From Sphingomicrobium sediminis (GTDB lineage Bacteria; Pseudomonadota; Alphaproteobacteria; Sphingomonadales; Sphingomonadaceae), in contig NZ_JAMSHT010000001.1 of assembly GCF_023805295.1 (NCBI RefSeq), positions 2,181,001-2,245,000 of the forward strand: DNA of 64,000 bases. Direction: 5' to 3'. Of the stretch, positions 22,838-31,479 are shown one piece after another. Within the stretch, counting starts at the first letter, position 1. The number at the start of each line of letters is the position of its first letter. A program made the position numbers and the translations under genes. Below the pieces are notes generated by a model. The model ran no database searches. It was not told where the DNA came from and saw only the letters and a program-made list of their open reading frames with translations.

Positions 22838-24775
22838 CTATTCTCCCGCTTCGTCTTCGAGCATCAGGTCCTGCCAGAACGCGATGGCAGCCCAGCCATA
22901 ATAGTCGGCATTTTCCTTCTTGCGGAAGCCATGGCCTTCATTTTCGCCGACGAGATACCAGACGTCCTGCCCGTTGGCGCGGACGCGTTCGACCAGCTGG
23001 TCGGCCTCCGATTTGGGTACGCGCGGGTCGTTGGCGCCCTGGATGACGAAGAGCGGGTCCTCGACTTCCTCGATGCGATTGAGGGGCGAGATTTCCTCGA
23101 GCTTGGCGCGCTGTTCGGGATCGCGCTCATCGCCATATTCGGCACGGCGAAGGTCGCGGCGATAATCTTGCGTATTTTCGAGGAAGGTGACGAAGTTGGA
23201 GATGGCGACGTTGCATTCCGCGCCGACCAGGCGGTCCTTATAGGCGAGGATGGAGGCGTAGCACATATAGCCGCCATAGGAGCCGCCGCGCACGCCGATG
23301 GCATCGCCGTCGATTGCCGGATCGGCCTGCAGCGCATCGAGGAAGGCGCCGATATCCTTGACGCTGTCCTCGCGCAGGAAAGGCCCGTTATCGAGGCTGA
23401 CGAAGCGGCGCCCAAACCCGGTCGAGCCGCGCACATTGGGATAGAACATGCCGATACCGAGCTCGTTCAGATAATAGTTGCGGCTGCCGAGGAAGCCGGG
23501 GCGATACTGGCCTTCCGGCCCGCCATGGATCGACACGATCAGCGGGCGCTCGCCGGGGAATTTGGCGGGATCAGGGCGATAGAGCCAGCCGGTGACCTTT
23601 TCGCCGTCGAAGCTTTCGACTTCGACCAGTTCGGCGCCGACATTGGCTTCGGGGTCGAGACCGCCGGTTTCCGACTTGGTCCAGCGGGTGACCTCGAACG
23701 TGTCGGGGTTGATCGAATAGGCATCGGACGGGCTGGTCGCGCTGGTGAAAGTGAAGCCCAGCGGCCCCCAGGGCGCGAAGTCGACGCCGCCGATAAGGCC
23801 CGGCGGCAGCGTGTCGACGCGGCGTTCCTCGCCAGTGGCGATGTCGTAGAACCAGAGCTGGCTCGACCCGCGTTCGTTGGTGACGACCGCGAGCATCGTC
23901 TTTTCCTCGTTGATATCGAGGCTGGTCACTTCCCAGCCGCCGAAATCGCCGATCGGCGCGAAGTCGCCGGTTGAGACGTCCATCGTGCCGAGCCGCTTGA
24001 TGTCGCTGTCGATATCGGCGGCGATGAACCAATTTCCGTCAGCGGCCTCGGCGGCGCCACCGAACGCCCAGTCGGGCCCTTCAGGATCGCGCACCGCCAT
24101 GAGCTCGCCCGTGGCGAGGTCGATCATGTAGAGGTCCATGTTGGTGACCGACGTATATTTGACGACGATGGCGTGGGTGCCGGCCTCGTTGAAGCCGCCC
24201 GGAAACCAGCCGACGCCCGGCGCTTCGAAGATCATCCGGCTGGTCGAGGGATCGTTGGGGTCCATCATATAGATGTCGCCGTCGCGCCCGTTACGCTTGG
24301 TCGAGGAGTAGAGGATCTGCGTGCCTTCCTCGTTCCAGCCGCCTAGGCCATTGCGGCTCTCGCCGTCGGTTAGGAGCACGAGATTGCCGTTTTCCCAGCG
24401 ATAGAGCTGCGAGAATTCGCTGCCGCCGGCATCCTTTGAAATGACGATGGTCGATCCGGTAGGGTCGATCGAGCCGCCGACGGGTTCGGCCTCGAAGGTC
24501 AGCTGCTGGCGCATGCCCAACGGCATGGCGACTTTGTGCAGCTGGCTCACATTGCCGAAGCGCGTGCCGATCAGCATCGAGCGGTCGCTGGCATCCCAGC
24601 CGCGGAAACCGGCGGTGCGATATTCCTGGTAGGGGCGCGTCGCCTCGACGATCTCGATCGGAATGTCGGGCATGCCCGAGGTTGTGAGTTCGGCAGGCTT
24701 GGCCGCGACCTGCGCCATGGCAGGCGAGGCGGCGAGGGTGACGGCGGTGGTGGCGAGCAAGGCAGCAAGGCGCAT
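22838..24775 (-). CDS. S9-family prolyl oligopeptidase, exported
   Basis: A 645-residue serine peptidase with a signal peptide (about 1-21, ending AMA). The N-terminal two-thirds form a beta-propeller of WD40-like TolB-type repeats that restricts entry to small peptides. The C-terminal alpha/beta-hydrolase domain carries the nucleophile motif RGGSYGGYM, an aspartate in QGANDPRVPKSE and the histidine in ENEGHGFRKKEN. It probably cuts oligopeptides in the periplasm. The dipeptidase gene follows at two bases. The divergent pabBC gene starts 119 bases away, so this gap should hold both promoters. Confidence 0.92.
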   Translation of the reverse strand: MRLAALLATTAVTLAASPAMAQVAAKPAELTTSGMPDIPIEIVEATRPYQEYRTAGFRGWDASDRSMLIGTRFGNVSQLHKVAMPLGMRQQLTFEAEPVGGSIDPTGSTIVISKDAGGSEFSQLYRWENGNLVLLTDGESRNGLGGWNEEGTQILYSSTKRNGRDGDIYMMDPNDPSTSRMIFEAPGVGWFPGGFNEAGTHAIVVKYTSVTNMDLYMIDLATGELMAVRDPEGPDWAFGGAAEAADGNWFIAADIDSDIKRLGTMDVSTGDFAPIGDFGGWEVTSLDINEEKTMLAVVTNERGSSQLWFYDIATGEERRVDTLPPGLIGGVDFAPWGPLGFTFTSATSPSDAYSINPDTFEVTRWTKSETGGLDPEANVGAELVEVESFDGEKVTGWLYRPDPAKFPGERPLIVSIHGGPEGQYRPGFLGSRNYYLNELGIGMFYPNVRGSTGFGRRFVSLDNGPFLREDSVKDIGAFLDALQADPAIDGDAIGVRGGSYGGYMCYASILAYKDRLVGAECNVAISNFVTFLENTQDYRRDLRRAEYGDERDPEQRAKLEEISPLNRIEEVEDPLFVIQGANDPRVPKSEADQLVERVRANGQDVWYLVGENEGHGFRKKENADYYGWAAIAFWQDLMLEDEAGE

Positions 24776-24894
24776 TTTTGTAGGTCCCCTGATTGTCGAA
24801 ACGATCGCGGGAGAGCAAACCAGAGCCGGGGCGAGGGGGCAAGGCGAAGCGACCGCCCTTCGTCGAAAGCTTGTGACCTTGCTCGCGGACCGCC

Positions 24895-26667
24895 ATGAGG
24901 GCGGATATGTGGATGCTGTTCGACGATGCCCGTCCGGTGCCGGAGCGCGCGTGCCTGCGCTTTGCCGAGCCGTCGGACGTCATCATCGCACGCGAGCATG
25001 ACGAGGTAAGGCGTGCACTCGACCGGCTGCGCGAGGCATTGCGCGCCGGGCATCATGTCGCGGGGTACATGGCCTATGAGGCGGGCTTCGCGCTCGATCC
25101 CGCTCTCGCCGGGATGCACCGCAGCGATGGGCAGCCGCTCTTGCTGTTCGGCCTGTTCGATGCGCCCGAGCGGCTGTCGCAGCGCGAGCGGGCGGACTTG
25201 CTGGCCGGGGCCGGGCGGGCTTCGCTAAATCCCTTCACGCCGCGTATCTCGAAGCAGGATTACGAGGCGGCGGCGACGACGGTGCGTGAGGCGCTCTTTG
25301 CCGGCGATTATTACCAGGCCAACCTGACCTTCGGTTGCAATTTGCTGGCGGGCGGGGAGCCGCTGGCGCTCTATGCCAAGCTTGCAGCTTCCGGCGGTGG
25401 CGGCTGGGGCGGCGTGCTGGTGCATGACGATGGCGCACTGGTTTCCCTGTCGCCTGAACTCTTCTTCACGCTGAAAGACGGGACGCTATCGGCGCGGCCG
25501 ATGAAGGGCACCGCGCCGCGCCGCGCCGATCCCGAAGCGGACGAGGCCGAACGCGTCGCGTTGATGAGCGATGAAAAGCAGCGCGCCGAAAACCTCATGA
25601 TTGTTGATCTGTTGCGAAACGATCTGGCGCGTGTGGCGGAGACGGGAAGCGTCACCGTGCCCGATCTCTTCACCGTCGAGATCTATCCAACCGTCCACCA
25701 GATGGTGAGCCGGATCGAAGCGCGGATCGGCGAGGGGCTGGATGCCGTCGACGCGCTGGAGAAGCTGTTTCCCTGCGGGTCGGTGACCGGCGCGCCGAAG
25801 ATTGCGGCGATGCGGGCCTTGGTCGATCTCGAACCCGAGCCGCGCGGCGCCTATACCGGGTCCATGGGCTGGATTGCCCCGGGCGTTAACGGCGCAGCGG
25901 GGGACGCGGCATTTAACGTCTTAATCCGGACAATCCAGATTGATGCCGCGCGGGCACAGGCGCGGATCGGATTGGGATCGGGGCTTGTCGTGGACTCAAA
26001 GCCCGCGCAGGAGTGGGCCGAATGTTTGCTTAAGGGGGCGTTCGTCAATCGCGTGACGCAGAAATACGACCTTATCGAAACGATGCGCTACGATCCCGTC
26101 GAAGGGATCCATGCGCTCGAGGATCATCTCTTGAGGATGAAGGTGTCGGCGGGCGAACTGGGCTTCGCCTATGACCGCCATGATGCCCGAAACGAGCTGC
26201 AGGCGGCGACGTTCGGACAGAAGGAAGCCTCGATGGTGCGGCTGCTGACCGGACCGGGCGGCGCGATGGCGATCGAGGTCAAGCCGATGCCGCCCGCGCC
26301 GAGCGAACCGGTCGATGTGCTGGTCAAACCGCTGCCGGTCGATCCGCGCGACTTCCGGCTTCGCCACAAGACGTCGGACCGCGATTTCTACGATGACGCG
26401 CGCGAGCCCGATCGGGCCTTCGAGACGATTTTCGAGCGCGAGGACGGGCTGCTGACCGAGGGCAGTTTCACCAGCATTTTCGCCGAAAAGCATGGCCAGC
26501 TCACGACGCCGCCTCTGTCGCTGGGGCTCATCCCCGGCATCCTGCGCGGCCAGCTCCTGTCCGAAGGCCGCGCGGTCGAGGGCGTGCTGACGCGCAGCGA
26601 CCTGGAAGACGGTTTCTGGATCGGCAATTCGGCGCGCGGGCTGATTGCGGCGCGGCTGGCCGACTAG
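24895..26667 (+). CDS. pabB: Aminodeoxychorismate synthase component I fused to aminodeoxychorismate lyase (PabB-PabC)
   Basis: A 590-residue two-domain enzyme of p-aminobenzoate (folate) synthesis. Residues about 1-380 are a chorismate-utilising PabB domain with PMKGTAPRR (about 202), ENLMIVDLLRNDLARV and PCGSVTGAPKI (about 298). Residues about 385-590 are a PLP-dependent class IV aminotransferase fold of the PabC type, with LIETMRYDPVEG, the PLP lysine in LRHKTSDR (about 491), and LTEGSFTSIF. One protein would thus convert chorismate plus ammonia to aminodeoxychorismate and then release pyruvate. A PabA glutamine amidotransferase is not nearby. The ATG at 24907, behind AGGGCGG, is an equally good start. 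Confidence 0.93.
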   Translation: MRADMWMLFDDARPVPERACLRFAEPSDVIIAREHDEVRRALDRLREALRAGHHVAGYMAYEAGFALDPALAGMHRSDGQPLLLFGLFDAPERLSQRERADLLAGAGRASLNPFTPRISKQDYEAAATTVREALFAGDYYQANLTFGCNLLAGGEPLALYAKLAASGGGGWGGVLVHDDGALVSLSPELFFTLKDGTLSARPMKGTAPRRADPEADEAERVALMSDEKQRAENLMIVDLLRNDLARVAETGSVTVPDLFTVEIYPTVHQMVSRIEARIGEGLDAVDALEKLFPCGSVTGAPKIAAMRALVDLEPEPRGAYTGSMGWIAPGVNGAAGDAAFNVLIRTIQIDAARAQARIGLGSGLVVDSKPAQEWAECLLKGAFVNRVTQKYDLIETMRYDPVEGIHALEDHLLRMKVSAGELGFAYDRHDARNELQAATFGQKEASMVRLLTGPGGAMAIEVKPMPPAPSEPVDVLVKPLPVDPRDFRLRHKTSDRDFYDDAREPDRAFETIFEREDGLLTEGSFTSIFAEKHGQLTTPPLSLGLIPGILRGQLLSEGRAVEGVLTRSDLEDGFWIGNSARGLIAARLAD

Positions 26668-27326
26668 GCGGCGAGCGGGAAGCGCAGCAGCCGGTCGCTG
26701 ATCGGCACCCACGCCTCGGCAGGCGCGCCGACGGCTTTCAGGATTTCGGGATGGTTGGCGTCGAGCCCGCCGGTGAAGGCGCCATAGGCCGGCAGGATGA
26801 GCTTGCGGCTGGTCGCGACGAAACAGCGGCGCGAGACGCGGCGACCGCGCCCCTTGATCCGCAGCTTGGGATGATAGTGGCCAGACAGTTCGGGGCGGGT
26901 CTCGTCATGCTCGGCCTCGTGGCGGAGCAGCAGGCCGCCGACCTCGATCTCTTCGACCACCCGGCCGCCGCAATGGTCGATCATGCCGGCATCGTGGTTG
27001 CCGGTGATCCACACCCAGTCGAGCGAGGCGGTAAGGGACGTGAGCTTGTCGCGTGCGGCCTGGGGTAAGCGGTCGCAGCCGAAGCGGTCGTGAAAGCTGT
27101 CGCCCAGGCAATAGACGGTGTCGGCGCCGCAAGTCGCGACATCGTCGGCGACCCAATCGATCGTCTGTTCGCTGTCATAAGGGGGCAGCATCTGGCCGAA
27201 GCGCGCGAACCAGCTGCCCTTTTCAAGGTGCAGGTCGGCGAGCAACAGTGCGCGCTCATCGGGCCAGAACAGCCCGCCCGAAGGCAGCACCGAAAAGTTT
27301 CGGTCAGAGAACGAAAGGGGAACCAT
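26664..27326 (-). CDS. pdeM: Ligase-associated DNA damage response endonuclease PdeM
   Basis: A 220-residue calcineurin-like metallophosphoesterase. Metal-binding motifs appear in order: LLADLHLEKGSWF, CLGDSFHD, ITGNHDAGM and LSGHYHPKLRIKG. These and the start pattern (SDRNFSVLPSGGLFWPDERALLLADLHLEKG, in pieces) match PdeM. That protein is usually encoded with an ATP-dependent DNA ligase, an Lhr-type helicase and a beta-CASP exonuclease. Here the helicase and exonuclease genes lie within 4 kb but no ligase gene is seen. It is the last gene of its run, 26 bases after the DEDDh-type gene, and its stop overlaps that of the convergent pabBC gene. Confidence 0.93.
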   Translation of the reverse strand: MVPLSFSDRNFSVLPSGGLFWPDERALLLADLHLEKGSWFARFGQMLPPYDSEQTIDWVADDVATCGADTVYCLGDSFHDRFGCDRLPQAARDKLTSLTASLDWVWITGNHDAGMIDHCGGRVVEEIEVGGLLLRHEAEHDETRPELSGHYHPKLRIKGRGRRVSRRCFVATSRKLILPAYGAFTGGLDANHPEILKAVGAPAEAWVPISDRLLRFPLAA

Positions 27327-27352
27327 ATCCCCTCTTAATCAGGCCGTCCGAT

Positions 27353-27808
27353 TCACGCCAAGTGATTTGTGACATGCTCGCGCAAGGAGCGCGCGTCGTG
27401 CAGCGCATTGTGCGGCACCGCGCTGTTCGCAGCGGTCGAGAAACCGCTGAGATTGAGCATTTGCAGGCTGAAGGCGGGCATGGTCACCATGTGGCCCGGA
27501 CCGACTACGGTGAGCATCGAGAAATGGGCGAGGTCTTCGGGCCAGTCGGCGCAAATGACGGGCTCGGGGTCATGCGCGAGATAATGGGCCAGCGCGCGCG
27601 CGGCATCCTCGCGCGACATGGGGTCTTCCTTGAGCGCCTCGGGCACCATGAAGAGATAGGGCAGGACATTTTTCTGCACCCACTCGTTCTCCGCGTGCGG
27701 CGGATCGAGGACGACGTAGAATTCCTCGCCCTCATCCTCCGGCACGAGCGCGAGGCTCAACAGGCGCCCGCCAAAGCCGTCATATTCGGTGTCGCAAAAG
27801 TAGCGCAT
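27353..27808 (-). CDS. DEDDh-type 3'-5' exonuclease/exoribonuclease-like protein
   Basis: A 151-residue small nuclease-like protein. The start MRYFCDTEYDGFGG carries the first DxE metal pair (Asp6, Glu8). A middle aspartate is in VICADWPEDLAHFSML. The terminal motif PHNALHDARSLREHV supplies a His and an Asp five residues apart, as in DEDDh enzymes. This matches the Rv2179c-like exoribonuclease family, known to trim 3' overhangs of RNA duplexes. It sits between the Lhr-type helicase gene (11-base gap) and pdeM (26-base gap), all on the minus strand. This position inside a DNA-repair set suggests a linked role in nucleic-acid processing, but its substrate is unproven. Confidence 0.83.
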   Translation of the reverse strand: MRYFCDTEYDGFGGRLLSLALVPEDEGEEFYVVLDPPHAENEWVQKNVLPYLFMVPEALKEDPMSREDAARALAHYLAHDPEPVICADWPEDLAHFSMLTVVGPGHMVTMPAFSLQMLNLSGFSTAANSAVPHNALHDARSLREHVTNHLA

Positions 27809-27819
27809 GGCGGGTGGTT

Positions 27820-30234
27820 CTAATCCAAGCTCATCGCGGCGTCGATCAATGCTTCCTCGGCCGCGACCAGCACGGCTTCGTCGGCAGCCGCGCCCGGCGC
27901 CTGTTCACGGCCGATCACGACCATCAGCGGGACGGCCATCGGGGTGACGCGGCTCGCCTCGACATGGACCATCGTGTCGGCGGCGCGGTCGACGAGCCGG
28001 ACGAGGCGGCCAAGCTCGGTCATGCGCGCTCGGGCATCGTCCCAGGCGGCCTTCAGGAGCAGGTGATCGGGCTCGTAACGCTTGAGGACGTCATAGATGA
28101 GGTCGGTGGAGAAGCTGACCTGCCGCCCGGTCTTGCGCTGGCCCGGCTGCTGGCGGTCGACCAGCCCGCCGATCACCGCGACTTCGCGAAACGCGCGTTT
28201 CAATAAGTGGGACTCCTCGACCCAGGTGACGAATTCTTCCTCGAGGATGTCGGGGGAGAAGAGCGCCTGCGGATCGGTCACCGGCTCGATCGAGGAAATG
28301 GCCAGCGCATAATCGTTGGCGACCCAATTGAGCGGTTTGAGGCCGGCCTGCTCCATGCGTTTGGTAACGAGCATGCCGAGCGACTGGTGCGCATTCCAGC
28401 CGTCGAACGAGTAGGCGACCATGAAGTGGCGGCCCTCGTGCGGAAAGGTTTCGACGAGGAGTTCGTGCGGTTCCGGCAGGCGCGAGCGCTGCGACTGGAC
28501 GTCGAGCCATTCGCGCACGTCATCGGGAAAGCGCGACCATTGCGAGCGGTCGGCGAGGAAATTGCGCACGCGCTGGGCAAGGTGCGTCGACATGCTCATC
28601 CGCTGCCCGCCATAGCTGACGATCTGGCCGTTCTTCTTGGAGGCGCGGACGATGATGTCGGCATCCTTGAAGCCTTCAACCTCGAGGCTGATGCCCGAGA
28701 AATAGAAGGCATCGCCAATGGTAAGGGTTGAGCCGAACCCTTCCTCGACCTTGCCGATCTTGCGGCCGTTGCGGAAGCGGACGTCCATCATGACATTGTC
28801 GACGATGACGCCGGCATTGAGGCGGTGCTGCTTGGCGACGGCGGGCCGGGCAATGCGCCACTTGCCGGGGCTGTCCTCGACCAGGCGCTTATATTTGTCA
28901 TAGGCCTTCAAGGCGTAGCCGCCGGTCGAATTGAGGTGGAGGATGCGCTCCCACATCTCGTCGGTAAGGCCTGAATAAGGCGCGGCGGAGCGGACTTCGT
29001 CGAGCAGGGCCTCGCTTTCGAACGGCCCTGCGCAGGCAATTCCCATGACATGCTGGGCCAGCACGTCGAGCGCGCCGGGGCGGAAATCTTCGGGGTCCAA
29101 CTCGCCATCGGCAATCGCATCGAGACAGGCGCGCGCTTCGAGATATTCGAAGCGGTTGCCGGGAACGATCATGCCTTTGGATGGCTCGTTCAGCCGGTGG
29201 TTGGCGCGGCCGACGCGCTGGAGCAGGCGGGAGGACCCTTTGGGGGCCCCCATCTGCGCGACCAGGTCAACATTGCCCCAGTCCAATCCCATGTCGAGCG
29301 AGGCGGTGGCGACCAGTCCGCGTAGGCGCCCGTCGGCCATGGCCAGCTCGACCTTGCGCCGCGCTTCGCGACTGAGGCTGCCATGATGGACGCCGATGGG
29401 CAGTTGCTTGTCGTTGGCGCTCCACAGGTCCTGGAAAATGAGCTCGCACAAGGAGCGCGTGTTGCAGAAGATGATGCTCGCCTCATGCTCTTCGATAAGA
29501 TCGAGCACTTGCCCTGCGGCATAGCGACCCGAATGGCCCGACCAGGGCACGCGCTCTTCGGGGATGAGGATGGAGAGGTCGGCAGGTGCGCCGGGTTCGC
29601 CTTTGACCAAACTTACCGCATCGATATCGCCATAAGGTGCGAGCCAGGCGCGATAGGCATCGGGGTCGCTGATGGTGGCGGAAAGCCCGACGCGGCGCAG
29701 GCCGGGCGAGATGCGCTGCAACCGCGCCATTGCGAGATTGAGAAGGTCGCCGCGCTTCTCCTTGGCGAAGGCGTGAACCTCGTCAATGATGATCGTCTTG
29801 ATGTTTGCGAACAGGTCGATGCTGTCGGGATAGGAAAGCAGGAGCGACAGGCTCTCGGGCGTCGTCAGCAGCATTTGCGGCGGCTTGGTGCGCTGCCGCA
29901 TCTTGCGATTGTAGGGTGTGTCGCCCGAGCGCGTCTCGACGCGGATCTCGAGCCCCATTTCCTCGATCGGGGTCAGCAAGTTGCGCTGGACGTCGACCGC
30001 CAGCGCTTTCAGCGGCGAGATGTAGAGCGTGTGGAGACCTTCCGAGGGATTGTCGATCAGGTCGGCAATGCTGGGCAGGAAGCCGGCGAGCGTCTTGCCC
30101 GCGCCGGTCGCGGCGACGAGCAATGCATGCTCGCCAGCCTCTGCAGCCTCGAGCATGCCGAGCTGGTGGGTGCGCAGCTGCCAGCCGCGCCCACTCAGCC
30201 AATCATCGATGATGCCGGGGAGGCGTGGGCTCAG
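27820..30234 (-). CDS. Ligase-associated DNA damage response DEXH-box helicase (Lhr type), CTG start
   Basis: An 804-residue superfamily 2 helicase of the Lhr group. It carries LLVAATGAGKTLAG (Walker A), TLYISPLKALAVD, LLTTPESLSLLL, IIIDEVHAFAKEKRG (DEVH), VGLSATI, a helicase C-terminal half (IIFCNTRSLCELIF, GRANHRLNEPSKG) and a long C-terminal region. The first ATG (30156) would cut off the conserved part RLPGIIDDWLSGRGWQLR and TH-QLG ahead of Walker A. The frame has no ATG, GTG or TTG there. The CTG at 30234 overlaps the stop of the upstream 60-codon gene as CTGA, the same geometry as the ATGA couplings nearby. I therefore place the start there. Confidence 0.88.
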   Translation of the reverse strand: MSPRLPGIIDDWLSGRGWQLRTHQLGMLEAAEAGEHALLVAATGAGKTLAGFLPSIADLIDNPSEGLHTLYISPLKALAVDVQRNLLTPIEEMGLEIRVETRSGDTPYNRKMRQRTKPPQMLLTTPESLSLLLSYPDSIDLFANIKTIIIDEVHAFAKEKRGDLLNLAMARLQRISPGLRRVGLSATISDPDAYRAWLAPYGDIDAVSLVKGEPGAPADLSILIPEERVPWSGHSGRYAAGQVLDLIEEHEASIIFCNTRSLCELIFQDLWSANDKQLPIGVHHGSLSREARRKVELAMADGRLRGLVATASLDMGLDWGNVDLVAQMGAPKGSSRLLQRVGRANHRLNEPSKGMIVPGNRFEYLEARACLDAIADGELDPEDFRPGALDVLAQHVMGIACAGPFESEALLDEVRSAAPYSGLTDEMWERILHLNSTGGYALKAYDKYKRLVEDSPGKWRIARPAVAKQHRLNAGVIVDNVMMDVRFRNGRKIGKVEEGFGSTLTIGDAFYFSGISLEVEGFKDADIIVRASKKNGQIVSYGGQRMSMSTHLAQRVRNFLADRSQWSRFPDDVREWLDVQSQRSRLPEPHELLVETFPHEGRHFMVAYSFDGWNAHQSLGMLVTKRMEQAGLKPLNWVANDYALAISSIEPVTDPQALFSPDILEEEFVTWVEESHLLKRAFREVAVIGGLVDRQQPGQRKTGRQVSFSTDLIYDVLKRYEPDHLLLKAAWDDARARMTELGRLVRLVDRAADTMVHVEASRVTPMAVPLMVVIGREQAPGAAADEAVLVAAEEALIDAAMSLD

Positions 30235-30413
30235 ATCTCGCCCTCGCGCTTTTCGGCCGCTTCATGCTCGGCCTCGTAAAGATCGTGCGTCGCCTTTTCG
30301 GTGCGTTCGATCGGCACGTCGCTATCCTTGTTCGACTTGATCACGAAAATGTAGACGAGCAGCAGCGCCAAAGCACCACCGCCGACGACGAAGAGCCAGA
30401 TATTCTGGGTCAT
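30231..30413 (-). CDS. Small single-pass membrane protein
   Basis: A 60-residue protein with one transmembrane helix (IWLFVVGGGALALLLVYIFV, residues 5-24) and a charged cytoplasmic or periplasmic tail rich in Glu/Lys. The ATG at 30413 has an upstream GAGG at suitable spacing. The frame is open further upstream, but that part lacks a start signal. It is the first gene of the run that continues with the Lhr-type helicase (overlap CTGA), the DEDDh-type nuclease and pdeM. I do not recognise the family. The coupling suggests it may help localise or regulate the helicase, but that is inference only. Confidence 0.72.
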   Translation of the reverse strand: MTQNIWLFVVGGGALALLLVYIFVIKSNKDSDVPIERTEKATHDLYEAEHEAAEKREGEI

Positions 30414-30477
30414 GAAAACCTCTTTCCAATCCACCGCGCGCAGGGAACCTGCACGCCCTTTCATTGACTATAACGGC

Positions 30478-31479
30478 ATGACACCCCGTTTGGGTTCCTG
30501 GATCGTGCCGCACCCGGAAGGGATTTACGTGAAGCCGGCAGATGCGTGGGTCGATCCCTCGCAGGAAAAGCCGCGCGCCTTGGTGACACACGGCCATGCC
30601 GATCATGCGCGCAGCGGGCATGGCAAGGTGTGGGCGACACCCGAAACGCTGGCGATCATGGGGATCCGCTACGGGACGCAGCCGGACAATCCCGTCCAAT
30701 ATGGCGAGACGGTGCGGCTGGGCGAGGTTGATGTGAGCTTCGTGCCCGCAGGCCATGTGCTGGGCTCGGCACAGATCCTCTTGGAATATCGCGGCGAGCG
30801 GGTCGTCGTTTCGGGCGATTACAAGCGCCGCCCCGACCCCACGTGCGAGCCCTTTGCGGTGACGCCCTGCGACATCTTCATTACCGAGGCGACGTTCGCA
30901 CTGCCGGTCTTTCGCCATCCCGATACGGGCGCAGAGGTCGAGAAATTGCTGACCCGCCTCGACAGCGAACCCGACCGCAGCGTGCTGGTCGGCGCCTATG
31001 CGCTGGGCAAGGCGCAGCGCGTGGTGAAGGAGCTACGCGAGCGCGGGCATGACGCGCCCATTTACTATCACGGCGCGATGGAGCGGCTGTGCAATCTCTA
31101 CGAGGAGCTGGGTGTCGGCCTTGGCGAGCTGCGTCCGGTTGCCGAGGCGACCAAGGCGGACATGGCCGGGCATATCGTCATCTGCCCGCCGGGCGCGCTC
31201 AATGATCGCTGGTCGCGGCGCCTGCCCGATCCGATCACCGCCATGGCGAGCGGCTGGATGCGCGTGCGGGCGCGGGCGCGGCAACGCAATGTGGAACTGC
31301 CGCTGATCATTTCCGATCATGCCGACTGGGACGAGCTGACGCAGACCATCCGCGAGGTGGCGCCCAAGGAAGTGTGGATCACGCATGGGCGCGAGGATGC
31401 GCTGAAGCATTGGTGCCTGACGCACCAGATCAAGGCGCGCGAGCTGAACCTTGTCGGGCGCGAAGAGGAGGATGACTAG
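30478..31479 (+). CDS. Ligase-associated DNA damage response exonuclease (beta-CASP)
   Basis: A 333-residue metallo-beta-lactamase/beta-CASP nuclease. The metal motif VTHGHADHARSG gives His38, His40, Asp42 and His43. Later segments (FVPAGHVLGSAQILLEYRGERVVVSGDYKRR, in pieces; ITEATFALPVF; LIISDHADWDEL; EVWITHGRED) complete the family pattern. This is the exonuclease that accompanies PdeM and the Lhr-type helicase in ligase-associated repair sets. ATG 30478 fits the conserved start (MTPRLGSWIVPHPEGIYV) better than the ATG 66 bases earlier. It is divergent from the helicase run. Its stop overlaps that of the convergent phosphomannomutase gene. Confidence 0.93.
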   Translation: MTPRLGSWIVPHPEGIYVKPADAWVDPSQEKPRALVTHGHADHARSGHGKVWATPETLAIMGIRYGTQPDNPVQYGETVRLGEVDVSFVPAGHVLGSAQILLEYRGERVVVSGDYKRRPDPTCEPFAVTPCDIFITEATFALPVFRHPDTGAEVEKLLTRLDSEPDRSVLVGAYALGKAQRVVKELRERGHDAPIYYHGAMERLCNLYEELGVGLGELRPVAEATKADMAGHIVICPPGALNDRWSRRLPDPITAMASGWMRVRARARQRNVELPLIISDHADWDELTQTIREVAPKEVWITHGREDALKHWCLTHQIKARELNLVGREEEDD

